Source: Rhynchonema sp. JSB1_4 | Lineage: Eukaryota > Nematoda > Chromadorea > Monhysterida > Xyalidae | Length of the DNA stretch: 64,000 nucleotides | Direction of reading: 5' to 3' | Assembly: GCA_030248065.1 (NCBI GenBank) | Contig: JASAMV010006777.1 | Span: forward strand, 1-64,000 | In this document: positions 15,021 to 27,775 of the stretch, one piece after another | Position numbering within the stretch: the first letter of the stretch is position 1 | How the letters are laid out: the number at the start of each line of letters is the position of its first letter | Translations under genes and position numbers: made by a program | The notes under the pieces: generated by a model | What the model was told of the DNA's origin: nothing | Database searches by the model: none | The model's input: only the letters and a program-made list of their open reading frames with translations

Positions 15021-16288
15021 CAGAGGGTGAAACTGTCTGACCACAATGGTGTAAGAGGTTGCAAATACACATCATTCTTGCATGTCGGTCGGCTGGGGAA
15101 GAACATCTCAGAGCAAGGGGAGGGGGAGGATAGAAGGGGAGGAGGGAGGGAGACCAGGGTATGGGATTGTAGGGTGTGTCCACTGCCACAGGACTGATTA
15201 ACCACACTCCCTCTTGCGCGAGAACACAAGCCAGTGCCCATATTGTGAAACCCGAAAACAGATTAACTGCCATTCATCCTGCTTGGCAATCAGCTTTAGC
15301 TTTTGCTTGCCTATCCGTCTCTCTGTGGTGACGCTCTGCGACCTAGCCACAAGCGCAAGAGTTTAAGATCTTCTTCACGAGTTTCTACATAGTTGCGGTG
15401 ACTACAACCTGTATCTTCAGCAGCCCTTGAAATTGCTCTGCCACAACCGGTAAAAATATCAACACAATGCAAAAATCGAATCATAAATCAACATAAATAA
15501 AACCGTTATTGTCAATTTACTCCTTGGAAGTACGAATTAGGGTGTTAGCTCCAGACTATCGGCGTGCTCATGCAAGGTAATGTCGTCTAAATGCTTGGCA
15601 GAATTTCTCTGCTTTACGCCTCGTTCACTTCCGCCTGTTATTTCGATGACATTTCATTTTTACCCTGCGTGAGCAGGACCATGGTGACAACCAAGCAAGG
15701 TGTCACGCCGATAGTTGGGAGCTGACACTGTTGTCTGCACTGACACTTACACTTATGTACACTTACACTTAACTTACACTTACACCTGGTGCACTTACAA
15801 ATAAATAATGTGACCACACAGTTTGTCCAATGAGGAGAATTTAGCACGAGGTGCGATTACCTCCTTTAAAGTGATAATTTATGAAGCGAACTTCTCCTGC
15901 TATTGAACGCTAGCTTTGTCCCCAATTTGTCCTTAAACACCCTGTCAAAAACGCTGCGTGCTGAATATGCTGTACGGCGAACGAAGTATCTAGGGGACTG
16001 CATAAACAATAACTATGTCATCATCCAACAAGACAACCCGAAATTATCAATAAAAATTCACATATGCTGATAACGTTAAATGAAAAAGATACATTGGTCA
16101 ACACATTCGTAATTTAGGACAACAACGGACGTGGAAGAATCTTTTTAAAACATGCAGCCTGATTCGTAAGAAAACCGTACAACTGCCATCATTCGTGCAT
16201 TCCAGAATGACTGTTGTGACAAACTGACTGTCAGGTGTGCTTCGCAACACAGCATGTTCGCAAAAAAAATCTCCCACGCACATCAGCT
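15021..16288. other. Non-coding stretch between satellite and 2.2-kb duplication
   Basis: No gene is recognised. A degenerate ACACTT-type microsatellite lies at about 15,739-15,795 and creates a spurious cysteine- and lysine-rich open frame on the minus strand. A purine-rich GGGGAGG tract lies near 15,115-15,160. The rest shows no structure I can name. Confidence 0.5.
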
Positions 16289-18487
16289 ATTGGTCGCACA
16301 ATGACCATATAAGAATTCATCAAATCAATCATGATTTTCACGTTCAGTCACTCTTATCCACTGTGCTATTTGTGATTCTCACAAAACATTTCCAACTGAA
16401 AATAATCTATTAGAGCACCCACGTTGCTGCGGGCCTGCAACATTTTACTGACTGCATTCTTTGCGTGTGATCGCGCAATGTAACGTCACTGCCCCGTCAC
16501 TTTCCTGCTTCACGAGTCAGGAAAAAAATTTGACCAATTCTTATAACGTCATTGCGCGACCAATTACATATAAAATAATGGAAGTTACCGCTGTCGACCT
16601 GGTGATGTTTCATTCGTTGTCAGTGTGCGCCACGTTGTCCCGTTGTTCGTATCGGCACTTTCGCTGATGTTTCACGAATGCTATGATCTTCTGCATGCGC
16701 GCGCGTTCAGTTGCTTCGTGCGATCCTGAAATATGAATCATGCAGCGTTGCGTTTCCCCTCTCCCGTTTCACGCGCTTTTACGGTGGCCAATCAATTGAG
16801 CATATTAAAGTAGGTTTGGGCAAGACCACTTTGAACAAGAAAAAAGGGCAGAGCCAAAAGGGCAGCGGTCTTATTTTGTTCCATGGGCTCAGACATAGAC
16901 TGATCTTGGTATCAGGCTTAGGCTTAGGCTTACGCTTAGGTTTAGTTTTGTGCTTCAATAGACTTAGGCCTATTCGTTTTTAGATTCTGCTCTATTGGCC
17001 CCTGCTTTTTTTCAATTTCTCAATGTGGTCTTGCTCAAATGTGCTTTGCTCAATTGTCCGTCCGCCGCTTTTATAGATGGGCAGTGAATCGTAAACCACC
17101 AGCTGGCGCAAGCAATATGACAGCTTTTTCGAATGCCACATTGCGCCGGATGGAATAGGAGAGGTAAAGCGGAATAGAACGACGCAACACTCCGATTTCC
17201 ACCAGTTCCTTGTCTTGATCGGGTGTTGACTTCGACGAAACGAAAAATTTGGCGATGATAAACCTCAAAATCTTCTACCTGCAGATTTCCTTGAACACCG
17301 CGGCCACACACGGCTTGCGTTGACATGCGTGAAATACTAGGTGACATTCAATTTGACGAACTTGACGGTTGCATGCTGACGGATGACTCATGACTTCCTG
17401 AATGGAAAAGTGGGTGTGGATGTACAGTATGTATAGAGAGTTTTGAATGACATAAAACTGGAACAAGGAGAACATGGAACCTTGATGGTTCTCTCCCAGA
17501 AGTAAAAAGTGGTGTAAAAGTGCCAAAAGTTCGTGCGCTTCGCGCGCATTGTCACATTTTGTATATTGTGTAAAAAGCGCGGAATCCTAAACAAGCACTG
17601 GATAAAAATGACTTTTCAAAAATGGAACAAGCACTATAGATAAAAATCACTTTTTGGATTTGGCCCCTCCCTTGGCCAAAAGCTGGATCCGCCACTGTCA
17701 CAAACTGACCATACCTGCTGATGTTTGATCGTGGGCGCGCGGTATACATAGTCTGACATCAGTGTGTTGTTGACTTTTGCCAAATCTTTTGAGTTGATCG
17801 GTTGGGCAGCAGAACGCGATCCTGAGAAAGGGTGAACACTTCATCAAAAATGATAAGGAGCGTATATTCAAGAGAAACACCGTTTTTTTCGGAATTCGAA
17901 CGCGTGTTATAGTGTTTTAGTGCGCATTTTGAATTCATAAGCCTGACAACAATATTGTGATTCTATTTTTTTATCAGTTATCTTGCAACACATACATATG
18001 TAGTTTCCTACCTGTTTATTCGTAGTTGTCGTCGTTGTTGTTGTTGTCAGCGAATGAACCGTTGCACTGACCAGCCGACGTACGAGCAAAACAGCAGCGG
18101 ACAAAACAGCAACGTTGTAAGCATCTTGGACTTCCGGGCTTTGGCTCATTTGCGCTCAAGCTCAGGAAAGATCTTGTGACTCACAAGACCGCACGCCTCA
18201 GTTTGAGCTGTTGTGACACAGTGATAAAAAAACTCTTTCTAGTGTGGCTCTGCTGTTTTTGAAGGGCTACTGTGATGGGCCCGCCCGCTGTTTTGTCCGC
18301 CGTTGTGTTGTCCGTGACACGACGAAACGCCTGATTCATGCCGATTCCGGAGTACCCGCATGCTCGTTGAAGAATTGACTGAAAATGGAAAGCAATACTT
18401 TGGGTTTGTGCGTCTGTCCCATTTGGCATATAACCTGACCACGTATTTGTGTATTTGGTATATACATATGTGGGTGTATCTATATGT
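16289..18487. repeat. 2.2-kb direct repeat, copy 1
   Basis: The segment starts ATTGGTCGCACAATGACC and recurs immediately downstream with a period of about 2,199 bp. Open frames in it are short and shared by both copies without conserved protein features, so it looks non-coding. It contains three or four TTAGGC-like units near 16,914-16,946. It also holds a hAT-like terminal sequence ending CTGGATCCGCCACTG at 17,697. Two TGATGTTTCA words lie at 16,603 and 16,665. Confidence 0.9.
17595..17697. mobile_element. hAT-like non-autonomous element end (copy in repeat 1)
   Basis: The segment runs from GCACTGGATAAAAATGAC to TTGGCCAAAAGCTGGATCC and GCCACTG. Read on the minus strand it begins CAGTGGCGGATCCAG, the kind of terminus found on many hAT-type non-autonomous elements. 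The same end lies at 19,957 in the second 2.2-kb copy. Related internal sequence occurs at 42,810-42,905 and 46,360-46,445. The opposite end was not found here, so this is a fragment. The superfamily is inferred from the terminus only. Confidence 0.5.
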
Positions 18488-20735
18488 ATTGGTCGCACAA
18501 TGACCATATAAGAATTCATCAAATGCATCCTGATTTTCAAGTTCAGTCACTCTTAACCACTGTGCTATTTGTGATTCTCACAAAACATTTCCAACTGAAA
18601 ATAATCTATTAGAGCACCCACGTTGCTGCGGATCTGAAACATTTTGCTGACTGCATGCCTTGTGCGCGATCGCGCAATGTAATGTCATTGCCCCGTCACT
18701 TTCCGGTTTCACGAGTCAGGAAAAAAATTTGACCAATTCTTATAAAGTCATTGCGCGGCCAATTACATATAAAATAACGGAAGTTACCGCTGTCGACCTG
18801 GTGATGTTTCATTCGTTGTCAGTGTGCGCCACGTTGTCCCGTTGTTCGTATCGGCACTTTCGCTGATGTTTCACGAATGCTATGATCTTCTGCATGCGCG
18901 CGCGTTCAGTTGCTTCGTACGATCCTGAAATATGAATCATGCAGCGTTGCGTTTCCCCTCTCCCGTTTCACACGCGTGGCCAGGCAATTGATCATTAAAG
19001 CACGTTTGGGCAAGACCACTTTGAGCAAGAAAAAAGGGCAGAGCCAAAAGGGCAGCGGTCTTATTTTGTTCCATGGGCTCAGACATAGACTGATTTTGGT
19101 ATCAGGCTTGGGCTTAGGCTTACACGATTGACCGCTTCTACTTAGGTTTAGTTTTGTGCTTGAATATGAGCTTAGACTTTCGTTTTTAGATGCTGCTCTA
19201 TTGGCCCCTGCTTTTTTCACTTTATCAATGTGGTCTTGCTCAAATATGCTTTGTTCAATTGCCCGTCCACCGTTGTTACAGATGGACAGTGCTTCGTGAA
19301 CGCAAACGCACCAGCTGGCGCAAGCAATATGACAGCTTTTTCAAATGCCACATTGCGCCGGATGGAATAGGAGAGGTAAAGCGGAATAGAACGACGCAAC
19401 ACTCCGATTTCCACCAGTTCCTTGTCTTGATCGGGTGTTGACTTCGACGAAACGAAAAATTTGGCGATGATAAACCTCAAAATCTTCTACCTGCAGATTT
19501 CCTTGAACACCGCGGCCACACACGGCTTGCGTTGACATGCGTGAAATACTAGGTGACATTCAATTTGACGAACTTGACGGTTGCATGCTGACGGATGACT
19601 CATGACTTCCTGAATGGAAAAGTGGGTGTGGATGTACAGTATGTATAGAGAGTTCTGAATGACATAAAACTGGAACAAGGAGAACATGGAACCTTGATGA
19701 TTACCTTGATGATGCAATAAAAAACTTGAACTTGAACTTGAACTCTCCCAGAAGTAAAAAGTGGTGTAAAAGTGCCAAAAGTTCGTGCTGCGCTTCGCGC
19801 GCATTGTCACATTTTGTATAATACTTTGTGTAAAAACCGCGGAATCCTAAATAAGCACTGGATAAAAATGACTTTTCAAAAATGGAACAAGCACTATAGA
19901 TAAAAATCACTTTTTGGATTTGGCCCCTCCCTTGGCCAAAAGCTGGATCCGCCACTGTCACAAACTGACCATACCTGCTGATGTTTGATCGTGGGCGCGC
20001 GGTATACATAGTCGGACATCGACGTGTTGTTGACTTTTGCCAAATCTTTTGAGTTGATCGGTTGGGCAGCAGAACGCGATCCTGAGAAAGGGTGAACACT
20101 TCATCAAAAATGATAAGGAGCGTATATTCAAGAGAAACACCGTTTTTTCGGAATTCGAACGCGTGTTATAGTGTTTTAGTGCGCATTTTGAATTCATAAA
20201 CCTGACAACAATATTGTGATTCTATTTTTTTTATCAGTTATCTTGCAACACATACATATGTAGTTTCCTACCTGTTTATTCGTATAGTTGTCGTCGTTGT
20301 TGTTGTTGTCAGCGAATGAACCGTTGCACTGACCAGCCGACGTACGAGCAAAACAGCAGCGGACAAAACAGCAACGTTGTAAGCATCTTGGACTTCCGGG
20401 CTTTGGCTCATTTGCGCTCAAGCTCAGGAAAGATCTTGTGACTCACAAAACCACACGCCTCAGTTTGAGCTGTTGTGACACTGTGACCAAAAAAACTTTT
20501 TTTAGTGTGTCTGCTGTTTTTGAAGGTCTGCTGGGATGGGGCCCGCCCGCTGTTTTGTCCGCCGTTGTGTTGTCCGTGACACGACGAAAAACGTCCTGAT
20601 TCGTGCCGATTCCGGAATACCCGCATGCTCGTTGAAGAATTGACTGAAAATGGAAAGCAATACTTTGGGTTTGTGCGTCTGTCCCATTTGGCATATAACC
20701 TAACCAAGTATTTGTCTATTTGGTATATGTAGGTG
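18488..20735. repeat. 2.2-kb direct repeat, copy 2
   Basis: This is the second tandem copy, very similar to copy 1 but with point changes, a small deletion near 18,975-19,000 and a private insertion of about 44 bp near 19,700-19,743. The insertion carries AATAAAAAAC followed by three TTGAAC units, which resembles the 3' tail of a retroposon. The copy ends near 20,735, where similarity to the end of copy 1 stops. It is judged non-coding. Confidence 0.9.
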
Positions 20736-23700
20736 TATCTGTGTATCTACGATGATATGCTCAATCCCAGCGCGCCGCCCAGAGTTAGGTGCGGTTATTG
20801 CAGCTGACCCAGTGAATAATTGCATGGATAGATGAACGTTCTGCCACGTTCCAGGTCAGAACCATCCACGTACAGAAACATCCCGTCCCACAACATGCAA
20901 TCGGTTTTAACTTTTCAAATAAGAACGAACCTCGGTGGACGAAGAAGCGGCGCCTGGCCATGGTAGCCGTTCGTGACTCATGTTCGTTGTTAACATGTCG
21001 CGCTTGAACGAAACCAAAGTCGTTTTTTTGAATTACGCGTCTTGAATCAGGCAGGACTGACCATTGGCTTGAATTTTCTGGAATATTTTGTAAAAACTGC
21101 TCTTCCGTTATTTTGAGAGCATTGAATATAAGAATGGCAGACTGCAACAAATATGAGAAAATAGACAGGTAGATGCGCTCCAAGCAAGGGCGGATCCAGG
21201 TGGGCCACAGGGGCCATGGCCCGCCTTTCGTGTATTTGGCCCCTGAAGGGGGCTACCGTTTCGGAAGGAAGAAGGAAAAAGGACACCTAAATCGCAGGAT
21301 TTTCACTCTGATACAGCTCAAAAGTAGAGAAGTTGTGGAAAACGCAAATGAGCAATGAATTGCAGCAGTGCAGGCCAAAATTGACAACACGCCCAACCAT
21401 AAACCTGGAGTTCGAATTATTTGGTTTATTTTGGATTTTGGCCCCAACGAACTGAGGTTCTTCAGAACTCATTACAGAACCCGAACATCGCACAATGCTA
21501 AATACACACCAAGTTGTCTTCATAAGGGCCATGCCCCAACACTAAAAGGCAGAAGATACTGTATGTACCTGCCGTGCACACAGGTACACAAACACGGAAC
21601 ACATATACTGTACATGTGAACAGCAAAGGATCTTTGAACAGTTGCCAGAAACGCGCGCCCAAATTTCTGAGCCTTTCTCAGATTTGAGCTCTAGCATGAT
21701 GTCGCAGACACCCCATGTGGCCACGTGCTCCATCATTTGGATTATGCGATCGGGGGCGTTTTTGTCGCAATAATGAATATCACTTTGTACCTGGACCAAC
21801 CTCACATTTTACATGCACTATAATCCGCCGACGATTAGATGTTGTTTCTGAACTGGGGTGGCTTGGATCGAGGCCAGAAACGTCTCACATGATCAGGAGT
21901 TGGGGTACACACACAGTCACCCCACTTTATAGTGGCATGATCGGGACCCGGCATTTTTCGACACTATAGAGAATTTCCACTAAATATAGAGCTGCAATCA
22001 GGTGGTTAAAGGGCAGACTGGGGACCAAAACAGAGTTCCAAAATATCCACTGTGTATATAAAGGGTTCCACCCCAAAGAATGTCATTATGAAGAGAGTTG
22101 ACTGTAATACGAAAGACATATATTTGTGCATCCTGTATAACAGCGCTTGACTGTGGATGAAACAGCCAGAAGTCCAGATTGCTCATTCGACTACTTTTTG
22201 AAGATGTATGAACCGACAAAACAGGAATTTGAGATATAAATGAAACAAGTTTTTTCTCTCCCGATCATCACACAAAAATCAGCCCGCCGTGCGCCGATCA
22301 AAGGAGATTCCATTTCCAAACAAAACAAATTGACAACACAACAAGCCTATGTGACAATACCAGTCTGATCTGAACAAAGCACGCCTTTCAAATAGCATCC
22401 AAAATCAATCATACAGACCGTGCCTGAAACTTGTTGAACACTTGAGAGGGGTGTTATATAACACCGTAGCTTCACGTGCGGAAATCTGCGGTGCCAATAC
22501 ACAAGAAAATGATAAAAACCATGCAATTACCACGTTCACGCTCCATCAGTGGGGGAAGGCTGTGGAAAAATATTCCGCTACTTTTAAGGCCCGGAAGTTC
22601 AGACCCGACATTTTCAGGCCCAGTTTTTCAGGCCCGGGCGATTCAGGCCCAGCATATTTGACCCATTTATAGGCTTAGGCTTAGGCTCCAGCCGGGCCTG
22701 AATCGACCGGGCTTGAATGGCCAGGCCTGAACCTCTGCTCCGGGACTGCACCGTCGCACAATATGGTGAAAAAAATAGTTTTCAGCGACCGTAAGACAGA
22801 GAGAAATGCGGCGAAAACAAACTCAACGAGGAACTGAGGCCGAGCAGCTATCAAAAATGGAGGTTGTCACGGCCCGACTTGGTCTTGTCTTGGTCACGTG
22901 ATTTTCTGAACGTCGAGAGTTTTAGTTGACTCCAAAATTAACCAGCATTGCTTCCGAACCACCCAGGCAGTATGATGTGGTCATGTGGCCAAGGGAGAGT
23001 CAACCCTCACCTGACCAGCCGGCGCTCGTTGACACCGTGGGCAGACACATTTCATGGTAAATTTCTAATTTCGTTGCCTCATGCATTTTTACAGGCGCAG
23101 GAAAACTCCAGTTCGAAGTCGAGGTAGGCAAAAGCTCAACACACAGTCAACAAGCCATGCAGTTGACACACACACACACACACAGCTTTGTGTGCCTGAA
23201 ACATTCGAAACGCACACGAGCCAGCTGCGTGGCTTGTTGACTGTGTGTTGAGCTTTTTTTTGCCTGCCTCGACTTCGAACGGGAGTTGCCCTGCGCCTGC
23301 AGCAATGCGTGAGGCAACGAACCTAGAAATACCGATTGTAATGCTGTGGGCTGAAAGTTGAAATCCACGTGCACGTGCGTGCGTGTCGCACCCAACATCT
23401 CAGTGCAAAACACAGGCAGCGCACGCCAATTCACACTTCGGGTATGTATATACATTGCACTGTATATACATTACATTGCACATTGCAGTTGCTTGCGCAC
23501 TGCACAACAGCGACGCCACTTTCAGCCTTGCCACGCGGTGCTATTACACACCAGGGCTCATATAAAATGTAATACGGCACCTGACCAGGGCACTGAAAAA
23601 CGCGGTCAAGGTTGGCCAATGGGACACTTGCAAGAGGGGTGTGAACACATACGGTCCGACCCAACACACGGGCATGCAGCAAGCCAAAGGAGGAGTGTGA

Positions 23701-24740
23701 CAGAAAGTGTTCCACCACGGAGTTTCCAAAAATTGGCACTCCAGTTGTTTTACCTGGGTGCCGGCCTCTTCTTTTGCAGGTCACGCGTAAGTTTTATAGT
23801 GCACTGACTGAGCAGAGAACAATATGCAACAATCACAAACAAAGTCCATTGCTTGGGGTGCTGCTATCCGCTAGGGGGGATGTCTGGCTCCAAATACAGA
23901 ACTGCTGCTAAGTATAAGTGGTGTGGTGTACATGTGCTTGTGCTCAAATGTGCTGCGCCCAATACTGTCATGTCTGAGCGTCAAACAGTCACTTTTATGT
24001 TGACTCCCTATTCCATCAGTCGGGCCATAACGAACTGTTCGTGAGACAAGAACCGTGTGGTGAACGATCGGGATCGGCTGAGGTGATTGTTTGCACTGCA
24101 CTGCAAGCCTCCCAGAGGACCCCTACAAAAATTTTGCACGCCTAAAATCGAAAATCATGTTTTTTTTCAATTTTTTCGAAAATCCTTTTGCATAATTCGA
24201 CCAACGAGAAGACCATACGTCTTGCGTCCAGAGAATGTTTCAACTGAACGAACTAAAAACGCGTGCATCTTGTTCATCATCATAGTTTTTCATATTGGCA
24301 AACGAACCACATAAAATCATGCATACGTATTCTACAAAGAAGCACAATCAACAAACAATAAGACACAACGACAAGAGAGCGATATGAACAGATATGCAAA
24401 AAGAACATAGAAATGACTCGTTGTGATGCGCTATGTATACGGACTATCACTGATTACCACAATCGTGTCGAAACATCGAAAGGTTTTTGTAATTTTTTCT
24501 GATTCCATTTCAAATCGTCTGGCGCTAGAAAAAAAACAAATAAAAAACATTATCAACGGCAAACTCAAGAAAAAACAATTGTCATCAATAATTCTAAATC
24601 ATAGTGATAAAATGGCCCGTATGGATCCGTGTGAGCTTCGTAAGCAAACTGAAGCAAAAAGAGCAACGAAAATTTCGTTTGTGGGAAATCAAAAAAAGAC
24701 TTTTTTGTACGATAGAGAGTGAAAAGAATCGATTTTAGCG
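20736..24740. other. Gene-free stretch with assorted repeats
   Basis: I find no supportable gene. Near 21,183-21,345 is a repeat starting GGGCGGATCCAGGTGGGCC, related to 42,525-42,700. Near 21,905-22,110 are TATAGTG-type sequences resembling Tc1/mariner-like ends. At 22,585-22,733 a TTCAGGCCCG motif is repeated in both orientations, with three TTAGGC-like units at 22,670-22,687. A foldback lies at 23,061-23,330 with a CA microsatellite in its loop. A 99-codon lysine-rich open frame at 24,423-24,722 (+) has no recognisable domain and lies in AT-rich DNA. Confidence 0.5.
23061..23330. mobile_element. Foldback/MITE-like element with ~100-bp inverted arms
   Basis: The left arm (23,061-23,163) begins ATTTCTAATTTCGTTGCCTC. 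The right arm (23,224-23,330) is its near-perfect reverse complement, sharing AAGCTCAACACACAGTC and GTTCGAAGTCGAGG. The roughly 60-bp loop contains a CA microsatellite. No transposase is encoded. This is a non-autonomous foldback DNA element by structure; its family is unknown. Confidence 0.85.
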
Positions 24741-24746
24741 CATGTA

Positions 24747-26289
24747 TCAGAATCGTTGGGTGTAAAAATCGTCCGATCCCAACTTCAGGTCTGGGTCCTG
24801 TTTTTTGTGTGCTCTTTTCGGTTCAGTTGTAAACTTGTTCTTCTTTTTGCTCCTGGTCAGCGTTAGATCCACTGATTTGACGCGTTGATGCGTTTTGTGG
24901 ACAGGAGCATCAGAACTTCCTGTCTTGGTCCTGGCCGAAGCTTCGAGCTCCTGGTTTGAGACCGGAACAATATATGTGCAGTTATTGTAATCATCCGTCA
25001 CTGCACCAATGTTGGCTGGCGATGGCCGAGACGGCACCGGACTGGAACGGGCACTCGATGATGTTTCACTGCTGTCGCAGTCCGTCGAACTGGCAGTCGT
25101 TGACGGCGCTTCTGTATGACTCGATGAGTCAGATGGTACCTGGATAAGAGATGGGCTGATGATTTTTGCGTATGTGTGAAACATCTTTGAAGACTCGCAC
25201 GGCGTTTGTGAAACCTGAACCGCTGTAGTGAGAATACAGTACGTACATGTGCAGTTAGTTGATGTTTCCCGATATTGATCCAAAACTAAAGAGACGCGAT
25301 AACGAGACATATCACTGGCCAACAGCGTGATCTCTGCGAAGGATATCACGTTGTCAATCACCAACGATTCACAGCAACTGGTGGAACCACAACCTACCCA
25401 AAATACCTATATTTGATTAACTTGATATTCTTCCAACCAGCTGAGCTGTTAAAGACCCTTTAAAGGAACGCGTGTCCTTTTGCATTTCACAGTGGTGCAC
25501 TTGCCATAACTAGTATGTGAAACATCAGCAAACCAACCACCCCGATCCCCTGAATACACTCACCGTCGGTGCGGCATTTGGTTGCAAGAAGCTGGGCATC
25601 CACGCCAACACCACCGGCAACGCGAACAGTCCGTGCGCCAAACCGAGGAAACAGACGAGAAACACGGTTTTGAAGAACACCGCCATCAAATAGGATTTGT
25701 GCGCGCCCAACATGCAGATGCACAACACCGTGCTGACTCCGGACTGGATCATCGGCCAGGCGATCGACGCAAATGCGTGGTTGAGACGGTCCAGCTCGTT
25801 CTTCAAATTGAATATTGGATTGTGAGGTCGAAACTCTGGCAGCAAGCACATTACGTCAGACGTGTTCCAGTAATGGGCGCCAAAAGGGACACACTCTCAC
25901 CTCCCCCAGCTTGATCAATTTGGGTCGGGAAAAAACTTTTTTGCCCAACCCTGGGTATATGCAGATAAGCCGCAATCGCTGCTTCGTTTTTAAGCGCATA
26001 GGCCGATATCAAACACGGTGTGCTCGGTCTTGCTGGTTGATGTGACGGGGTTGCCTGCCACAATATGCAACACCTTGCTTTGTGAGACGCGGGAAAGAAA
26101 CGAACCATATGGATACCCACCCGTGAGGCAACAACAGAAAAGACCGGCTTGTACCTTGCGTAGTTCAGTTTTGAATCAAATTCAATTCGAAATCTAATAT
26201 TCGGAGTTCGTTGTTCTCATCTCACCTGATCAAATTTGGAATGAATATGAGACAGACGAGTGTCATTGTCATCGCTGTATGCAAACTGG
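24747..26289 (-). CDS. Patched-related (PTR) membrane protein, C-terminal part, probably broken
   Basis: Three exons are readable. The exon at 26,226-26,289 encodes a membrane segment including MTMTLVCLIFIPNLI, matching the Patched-family segment before TM8/9. The exon at 25,564-25,835 carries the family's C-terminal membrane pair: QSGVSTVL, then FFKTVFLV followed by a GLAHGLFALPVVL stretch (consensus FFKTVFLVxxxGxxHGLxxLPVxLS). The last exon, about 24,747-25,214, encodes a Ser/Thr-rich then Lys-rich cytoplasmic tail of about 155 residues ending in a stop. Patched-related proteins are multi-pass membrane proteins with sterol-sensing domains, expanded in nematodes. The expected exon with the VxxxDxGVIGxMTLWGVNLD-type segment is not found between the first two, and the N-terminal half is absent from the window. 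It may be a decayed copy. Confidence 0.7.
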
Positions 26290-27138
26290 CTGTTGTGTCT
26301 TGTAATTTCTTCGTTTTTTTGTGATTTTGCATTCCTGTACGTTTTTGTTGCGTCTATGATCTATCTCTCTTCATTATATCTTGGTCGGGTGATTTTTTTA
26401 TTTTTATTGTTGTATCCCTGTTGCTTATCCCTTATATGAATGCTTGGAATTCCAAAACTATATTTTCATGCGCTTTGCGATCAAAATTTGTGTTAAGGCT
26501 GTGAGCAGATAAACGCGGAATGGCAGATTTCTGCATTAGCTGCAATAGCATTCTGCAATAGCATCTGCGTAGCCATGCCAAACATCAGCCTACCGAACCA
26601 AACGGTGTTGGAAATGCGGTCAGGCCAACTTCAAACGCTTTTTTCTCGAAAAAGTGGTTTTGGGGGTTGGTCTTATTTTTACTGATACCGACGATATTCC
26701 AGTTCTCATGTCATCTACTGTATATCTTAAAGCAATGCGTAAATTAAAAGTCGTTGATGTGAAATAGTTGGTTTGGGTGGTTGTTAAGGTTGGTAACGAA
26801 AGTAATTTACCGCAGGCAACAATTTGGACTTGCTTCTCTTCTTCATTCAAATGTAATCTTGTGCAATATACTGTATATATATGTGTATGTAGTCAAACTC
26901 AGTCCACATTTCATGCAGAACACACTGGTTTTTTGTTGGTGAAATATGATAAAAGTGCTAAGTGAATTTACACCGTGCAGGCATGCCCATGGCCCATCCG
27001 CAGCTGCTTTGAATGTTTTGCTTCGAATTGATTCCTTTTTTATTTGAAAACTGTGACGGACGCGGAAACACAGAAAAGAGCACTGAATATTGGAATCAAA
27101 TGGTGACGGTTCACACTTTGTCGAGTTGCAGCTATTTC

Positions 27139-27354
27139 TTACATCCCATTGTGGACCCACGTGTAGCGATCAACACATTTTTCACAGCAGAGTCCAACTA
27201 ACGCAATCACTAATCCACCGATCAACAGCAAGAACACGCCAAACACACTGCTAATCGCTACCGACGGCTGTTTCAGTTTCTCCAGCTCGACGTGTTCGTT
27301 GCTGCTGCAATTGCTGTGGAACGCCGCCAGTGATTGGTGAGCAATGTAGCGTTC
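27139..27354 (-). pseudogene. Orphan exon resembling final TM segment of an ionotropic glutamate receptor
   Basis: After an acceptor (TTTTTTCAG) the exon encodes ERYIAHQSLAAFHSN, a short polar stretch, then SSVFGVFLLLIGGLVIALVG and a charged CCEKC end. The order VFGVFxxLxGGLxxAxxxxxxE fits TM4 of ionotropic glutamate receptors, which follows the ligand-binding lobe. The frame ends at 27,139, but a GTAAGA donor just before the stop is possible. No other receptor exon is seen between here and the DEG/ENaC gene at 31.5 kb, where instead there is a hAT remnant and a minisatellite. It is therefore read as a gene relic. The family call rests on one segment and could be wrong. Confidence 0.45.
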
Positions 27355-27439
27355 CTGAAAAAATGTTTTACTGGCGAGCAAGAACACACAGCGTTGATCG
27401 GAATGGCAGAAACAGTTAGATATAACTCTGTTCGGAAGT

Positions 27440-27575
27440 GTTCGAACGGGCGATTCATTTTTAATCCCGGGATCGGGATTGGGATCAAGAAAGTGTCGAT
27501 ATCGGGATCGGGATCCCGGTTTTGAAAACCTGGGATCACGGGATCGGGATCGACCAGATAGTCCAAAAACAATAC
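27440..27575. repeat. Degenerate GGGATC simple repeat
   Basis: The hexamer GGGATC recurs about ten times with interruptions, including ATCGGGATCGGGATCCCGG. It creates Arg-Ser and Asp-Pro repeats in spurious frames on the minus strand. It lies just upstream of the glutamate-receptor-like exon. Confidence 0.8.
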
Positions 27576-27775
27576 TTTTTGTCATTTTATGCATAAGATG
27601 CAAGTTAATGTTATAGACAACCATGAAACATGTTTATCACACATGGATAAACACCCGGAGCAGTGATCAAAGCCGATTGAAAATCGAGAATAGCTGATGA
27701 ACGATAAGCTCAAAGATCATAATGGTAGTCGATCAGTGGCAAAGCCTTTGACAAAAAGACAAGCATTTCACCATT

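Noticed and set aside
14920..15273. 117-codon minus-strand frame at the satellite edge
   Set aside because: It starts in unique DNA and runs into the last satellite unit; no conserved features.
15638..15847. Cys/Lys-rich small frame that might look like a cysteine-rich peptide
   Set aside because: The cysteines come from a degenerate ACACTT microsatellite read in one frame.
16711..20421. Open frames shared by both 2.2-kb copies (for example near 17,012-17,347 and 19,341-19,559)
   Set aside because: They are conserved only because of the recent duplication; frames are broken at different places and the content is not protein-like.
23358..23807. 149-codon plus-strand open frame
   Set aside because: It lies beside a foldback and TATATACATTG repeats, with overlapping frames on both strands and no domain or conserved motif.
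24423..24722. 99-codon Lys-rich plus-strand frame
   Set aside because: AT-rich composition, no recognisable domain, no splice or poly(A) context; it could be chance.
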